DNA of 64,000 nt from an uncultured Eubacteriales bacterium (GTDB taxonomy: Bacteria; Bacillota; Clostridia; Christensenellales; Aristaeellaceae): NCBI GenBank assembly GCA_902790525.1, contig CADASI010000033.1, forward strand, positions 1 to 64,000, written 5' to 3'. Positions 61,277 to 64,000 of this stretch are shown in pieces. The position numbers were made by a program, and so were the translations under genes. Position 1 is the first letter of the stretch; every line of letters starts with the position of its first letter. The notes under the pieces are model-generated. The model was not told the origin of the DNA and did not search any database. It was given only the letters and a program-made list of their open reading frames with translations.

Positions 61277-62116
61277 ATGGAAAGCTACAAGGCAAAGAAA
61301 AACCTGACGCAGGCGCTTATCCACCTGTTTCTGATCGTATTCTCCATCACCATGCTGGTGCCCTTCCTGTGGATGGTGCTCACGGCGTTCAAGACGCAGA
61401 CGGAGGCCACCGCCATCGACCCCTTCGTGATACTGCCGTCCACCTGGAACTTTGACAACTTCGCCACCGTGTGGACCAGCTACAACTTCCTCTACCTGTA
61501 CAAGAACACGCTGTTGATGATCTTCTTCCGCGTGCTGTGCGCGGTGCTGACCGCCACCATGGCGGGCTACGCCTTCGGGCGCCTTCAGTTCCCGTTCAAG
61601 AACCTGCTGTTCTCGCTGGTGCTGATACAGATGATGGTGCCCAGCCAGATCTTCATCATCCCGCAGTACATCATGGTCAGCAAGCTCAAGTGGATCAACA
61701 CCATCGCCGGCCTGGTGTTCCCGGGCATGGTGACGGCGTTCGGCACATTCCTGCTCAAGACGGGCTATCAGGGCCTGCCAAAGGATCTTGAAGAGGCGGC
61801 GAGCATCGACGGCTGCAACATCGGCCAGCAGTTCCTCGTCATCATGATGCCGCTGACCCGCTCCTCGATGGTGTCCCTGGGCATCTTCACGGCGGTGTTC
61901 GCCTTCAAGGACCTGATGTGGCCGATGATCGTGTGCTCCGATGCCAAGAGCACCACGCTGTCCGCGGGCCTGGCCAAGATGCAGGGCCAGTTCTCCTCGA
62001 ACTTCCCGCAGCTCATGGCCGCGGCGACCATGGCGTGCCTGCCCATGATCGTGCTGTATCTGATCTTCCAGAAGCAGTTCGTCGAGGGCATCGCCACCTC
62101 CGGCGGCAAGCTGTAA
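61277..62116 (+). CDS. Carbohydrate ABC transporter permease, MalG/MsmG-type
   Basis: A 279-residue partner permease, six helices. Typical text: HLFLIVFSITMLVPFLWMVL, TMAGYAFGRLQFPFKNLL, IIPQYIMVSKLKWINTI and the EAA loop LPKDLEEAASIDGCNIGQQF. GGGAGGGG lies just upstream. The AraC gene follows after an 81-base gap holding a GC-rich hairpin. Confidence 0.94.
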   Translation: MESYKAKKNLTQALIHLFLIVFSITMLVPFLWMVLTAFKTQTEATAIDPFVILPSTWNFDNFATVWTSYNFLYLYKNTLLMIFFRVLCAVLTATMAGYAFGRLQFPFKNLLFSLVLIQMMVPSQIFIIPQYIMVSKLKWINTIAGLVFPGMVTAFGTFLLKTGYQGLPKDLEEAASIDGCNIGQQFLVIMMPLTRSSMVSLGIFTAVFAFKDLMWPMIVCSDAKSTTLSAGLAKMQGQFSSNFPQLMAAATMACLPMIVLYLIFQKQFVEGIATSGGKL

Positions 62117-62136
62117 GCGCCCGCGGGGGTTTTCAC

Positions 62137-62171
62137 GGGATGGGGCGCGCCGCGCGGCGCGCTCCCGTCCC
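62137..62171 (+). other. GC-rich intercistronic hairpin before the AraC gene
   Basis: GGGATGGG-GCGCGCC pairs with GGCGCGC-T-CCCGTCCC with one wobble and one bulge. No T-run follows, so it is more likely a stabiliser or processing site than a terminator. Confidence 0.5.
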
Positions 62172-62197
62172 AACCGGATTCCGGCGGAGGGTGTGGC

Positions 62198-63130
62198 ATG
62201 AATCACAGCGAATACAGCGAAACCATGCTCTACCGGATATTCAGGGAACACTTTCCCCGGCAGAGCGAGAACCTCTACCTGACCATCTGCGGCATCGAGC
62301 AGTGCGCGCCCGACAAGGAGATCAACGACCGCCTGCGGGACGGCTACCACCTGCATGTGGTCATGTCCGGCGAGGGGATCGTCGAGGCGGACGGGGAGCG
62401 CGCCACCTTGCAGGCCGGGCAGATGTTTCTGGTCAAGCCCGGCGAGCGGATCAGCTACCGCCCGGTCGTCGGCAACCCCTGGGCCTACTGCTGGATGGCC
62501 TTCGACGGCGAGCGCGCCGACGAATACATGCGCGCGGCCGGGTTTGAAAAGGGCGTGTACCACCTGGACGCCCATGTCGATATCTCCGGCTTCTACAACC
62601 TGTGCGAAAGGGTTTTGAGCGCGTCCTCGCAGGATTATTCCGCCGCGCTCAAGCGGCTGGGGCTCCTGATGGAGTTCATCGCCCTGGCCATCGAATCCAA
62701 CGAGCGCGGCCGCACCCACAACGTGCGCCGGGAACACAAGGCGCTCTACAAGAAAAAGGACTACATCCGCTACGGCGCGGAGTACATGCTGAACTACTAC
62801 GCCAGCATCAACGTGGGGGACGTGTCGAAGTACCTCGGCATCGACCGAAGCTACTTCTCCGCCATCTTCAAGGAGAGCATGGGGATCGCCCCCAACGAAT
62901 ACCTGCTTCAGGTGCGCATGCGCAATTGCGGCTATCTGCTGCAAAACATGGATATGTCCATCCAGGAAGTCGCGCACCACGTCGGCTATGAAGATTCCCT
63001 GACCTTCTCAAAGGCGTTCCGGCGCTTCTTTGGGGTCAGTCCAAAATACTATCGGGAAATGCCCGCGGACCAGCGCCCGGACCTCGAGGCCATCATCGCC
63101 TCGCACAGGAAAAACACCACACGGGAGTGA
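62198..63130 (+). CDS. AraC-family transcriptional regulator
   Basis: A 310-residue regulator. The N-terminal cupin sensing domain (about 25-140) has DGYHLHVVMSGEGIVE and LQAGQMFLVKPGERISYRP. The C-terminal domain (about 190-290) has the double helix-turn-helix INVGDVSKYLGIDRSYFSAI and EVAHHVGYEDSLTFSKAFRR, ending FFGVSPKYYRE. It lies between the transporter and the alpha-galactosidase genes and probably activates this locus in response to the sugar (MsmR-like). GGAGGG precedes the ATG. Confidence 0.94.
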   Translation: MNHSEYSETMLYRIFREHFPRQSENLYLTICGIEQCAPDKEINDRLRDGYHLHVVMSGEGIVEADGERATLQAGQMFLVKPGERISYRPVVGNPWAYCWMAFDGERADEYMRAAGFEKGVYHLDAHVDISGFYNLCERVLSASSQDYSAALKRLGLLMEFIALAIESNERGRTHNVRREHKALYKKKDYIRYGAEYMLNYYASINVGDVSKYLGIDRSYFSAIFKESMGIAPNEYLLQVRMRNCGYLLQNMDMSIQEVAHHVGYEDSLTFSKAFRRFFGVSPKYYREMPADQRPDLEAIIASHRKNTTRE

Positions 63131-63135
63131 AGAAA

Positions 63136-64000
63136 ATGGCCATCATCTACGACGCTGCATCGAAAACCCTTTCTCTGCACACCCAAAACACCACCTATCA
63201 GATGCAGATCGGCGACATGGGCCATCTCTTCCATCTGTACTTCGGGCGCAGGGTGGACGCGGCAAGCCTGGCTTACCGCATCATACCGTCGGACCGGGGC
63301 TTCTCGCCCAATCCCTTCGAGGCCCGCTATCACCGCGAACTATCGCTGGACACGCTGCCCCAGGAGTACGCCGGGGCCAATTCCGGCGACTTCCGCGTCC
63401 CCGCTCTGGACTTGATCGGCGACAACGGCGCCGTGGGCACGGACCTTCGCTACCTGCGCCACGAGATCCGCGCGGGCAAGTACGCCCTGAGCGGGCTGCC
63501 CGCGGCCTTCGCGGACGCGGGGGAGGCGGAGACCCTCTCCATCACGCTCTCGGACGCCGCCACCGGGCTCGAGGTCGAGCTGCTCTACGGCGTATTCGAG
63601 GACGCCGACATGCTGACCCGCGCGGCGATCATACGCAACAACGGCGCGTCGGCCGTGACGCTCAACCGCGTCGGCAGCCTGTGCCTGGACATCCCCTTCG
63701 GCAAGTGGGCGCTTTTGCACCTGCACGGACGCCACTGCATGGAGCGCAACGCCGAGCGCGTGCCGCTGATGCGGGGCATACAGACGGTGTCGAGCCGCCG
63801 CGGCGCGTCGAGCCACCACCACAACCCGTTCGTGGCGCTCGTCGAGCCCACGGCCACAGAGACCCGCGGCGAGTGCGTGGGCATACTGCCCCTGTACAGC
63901 GGCAACCACCGCACCGACGTCGAGGTGGACCAGACATCGTCCGTGCGGGTGGTCAGCGGCATCAACCCGGACACGTTCTCGTGGTATTTAAAGCCGGGCG
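63136..64000 (+). CDS. Alpha-galactosidase, GH36 family (3' truncated by window end)
   Basis: The first 288 residues of a large cytoplasmic enzyme that removes terminal alpha-galactose from melibiose- and raffinose-type sugars. Only the N-terminal beta-sandwich is in the window (YQMQIGDMGHLFHLYFGRRV, SPNPFEARYHRELSLDTLPQ, GDFRVPALDLIGDNGAVGTDL, HNPFVALVEPTATETRGECV). The catalytic barrel lies beyond base 64000. The ATG is 5 bases after the AraC stop with GGAGTGAAG upstream, so it is in the same transcript as araC. Confidence 0.93.
   Translation, partial: MAIIYDAASKTLSLHTQNTTYQMQIGDMGHLFHLYFGRRVDAASLAYRIIPSDRGFSPNPFEARYHRELSLDTLPQEYAGANSGDFRVPALDLIGDNGAVGTDLRYLRHEIRAGKYALSGLPAAFADAGEAETLSITLSDAATGLEVELLYGVFEDADMLTRAAIIRNNGASAVTLNRVGSLCLDIPFGKWALLHLHGRHCMERNAERVPLMRGIQTVSSRRGASSHHHNPFVALVEPTATETRGECVGILPLYSGNHRTDVEVDQTSSVRVVSGINPDTFSWYLKPG

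Noticed and set aside
58963..62980. Long antisense frames across the alpha-galactoside transporter
   Set aside because: Same mirror-frame composition; no motifs.

Overview
The window looks like chromosomal DNA of a GC-rich, endospore-forming member of the Clostridia. The evidence is spoIIGA-sigE, a Spo0A-family regulator, spoIIP, a YlmC/YmxH gene, sigma-A promoters, strong AGGAGG-type ribosome sites, and Firmicutes-style glycine and preQ1-I riboswitches. A gut lineage such as Christensenellales would fit the sugar and peptide importers, but that placement is an inference. Genes are densely packed on both strands. I saw no rRNA, tRNA, CRISPR array, phage or transposase.

Layout. 0-3.4 kb: end of a galactose/ribose-type ABC importer (mglA-mglC plus a small membrane protein). 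3.4-5.5 kb: spoIIGA-sigE with Spo0A-box-like sites upstream, and ylmC. 5.6-11.1 kb: serine hydrolase, PrsW-like protease, glyA under a tandem glycine riboswitch, a YprB-like nuclease and a TPR protein. 11.1-15.3 kb: a Spo0A homologue whose phospho-acceptor Asp is Glu, spoIIP, an RpiR regulator and a HI0933-type flavoprotein. 15.3-22.5 kb: MATE pump, preQ1-I riboswitch-queT-queF, phospholipase D-type protein, a frameshifted pseudouridine synthase, a frameshifted RlmI-type methyltransferase and an acetyltransferase. 22.6-36.9 kb: a REC-GGDEF-REC-HD-GYP protein, hydrolase, MATE, radical SAM protein, TIR-Sel1 protein, a secreted protein, a PHP protein, two c-di-GMP-type sensors and a second QueT-like transporter. 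37-43.4 kb: oppBCDFA and a cyclophilin. 43.4-57.5 kb: a MITE-like element, small secreted and membrane proteins, MATE, a 1257-residue Cache-GGDEF-EAL sensor paired with a peptide-binding lipoprotein, an acetyltransferase, a CASTOR/POLLUX-like channel, an MFS carrier and a disrupted flavin oxidoreductase. 57.5-64 kb: a PAS-CPBP membrane protein, then an alpha-galactoside locus (binding protein, two permeases, AraC regulator, start of a GH36 alpha-galactosidase).

Three themes stand out. First, four proteins carry c-di-GMP domains, and two of them have or adjoin solute-binding modules. Second, sporulation genes are scattered but include an unusual phosphorylation-site variant of Spo0A. Third, intergenic DNA carries families of structured repeats: heptamer (AATTAGG-like) inverted arms around hairpins, and a second family whose hairpin stems change sequence between copies but stay paired.

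Five genes carry lesions: two single-base frameshifts, one deletion with frameshift, one 26-bp tandem duplication and one apparent in-frame fusion. Some may be assembly errors. All coordinates and motifs were read by eye; no alignment or database search was run.
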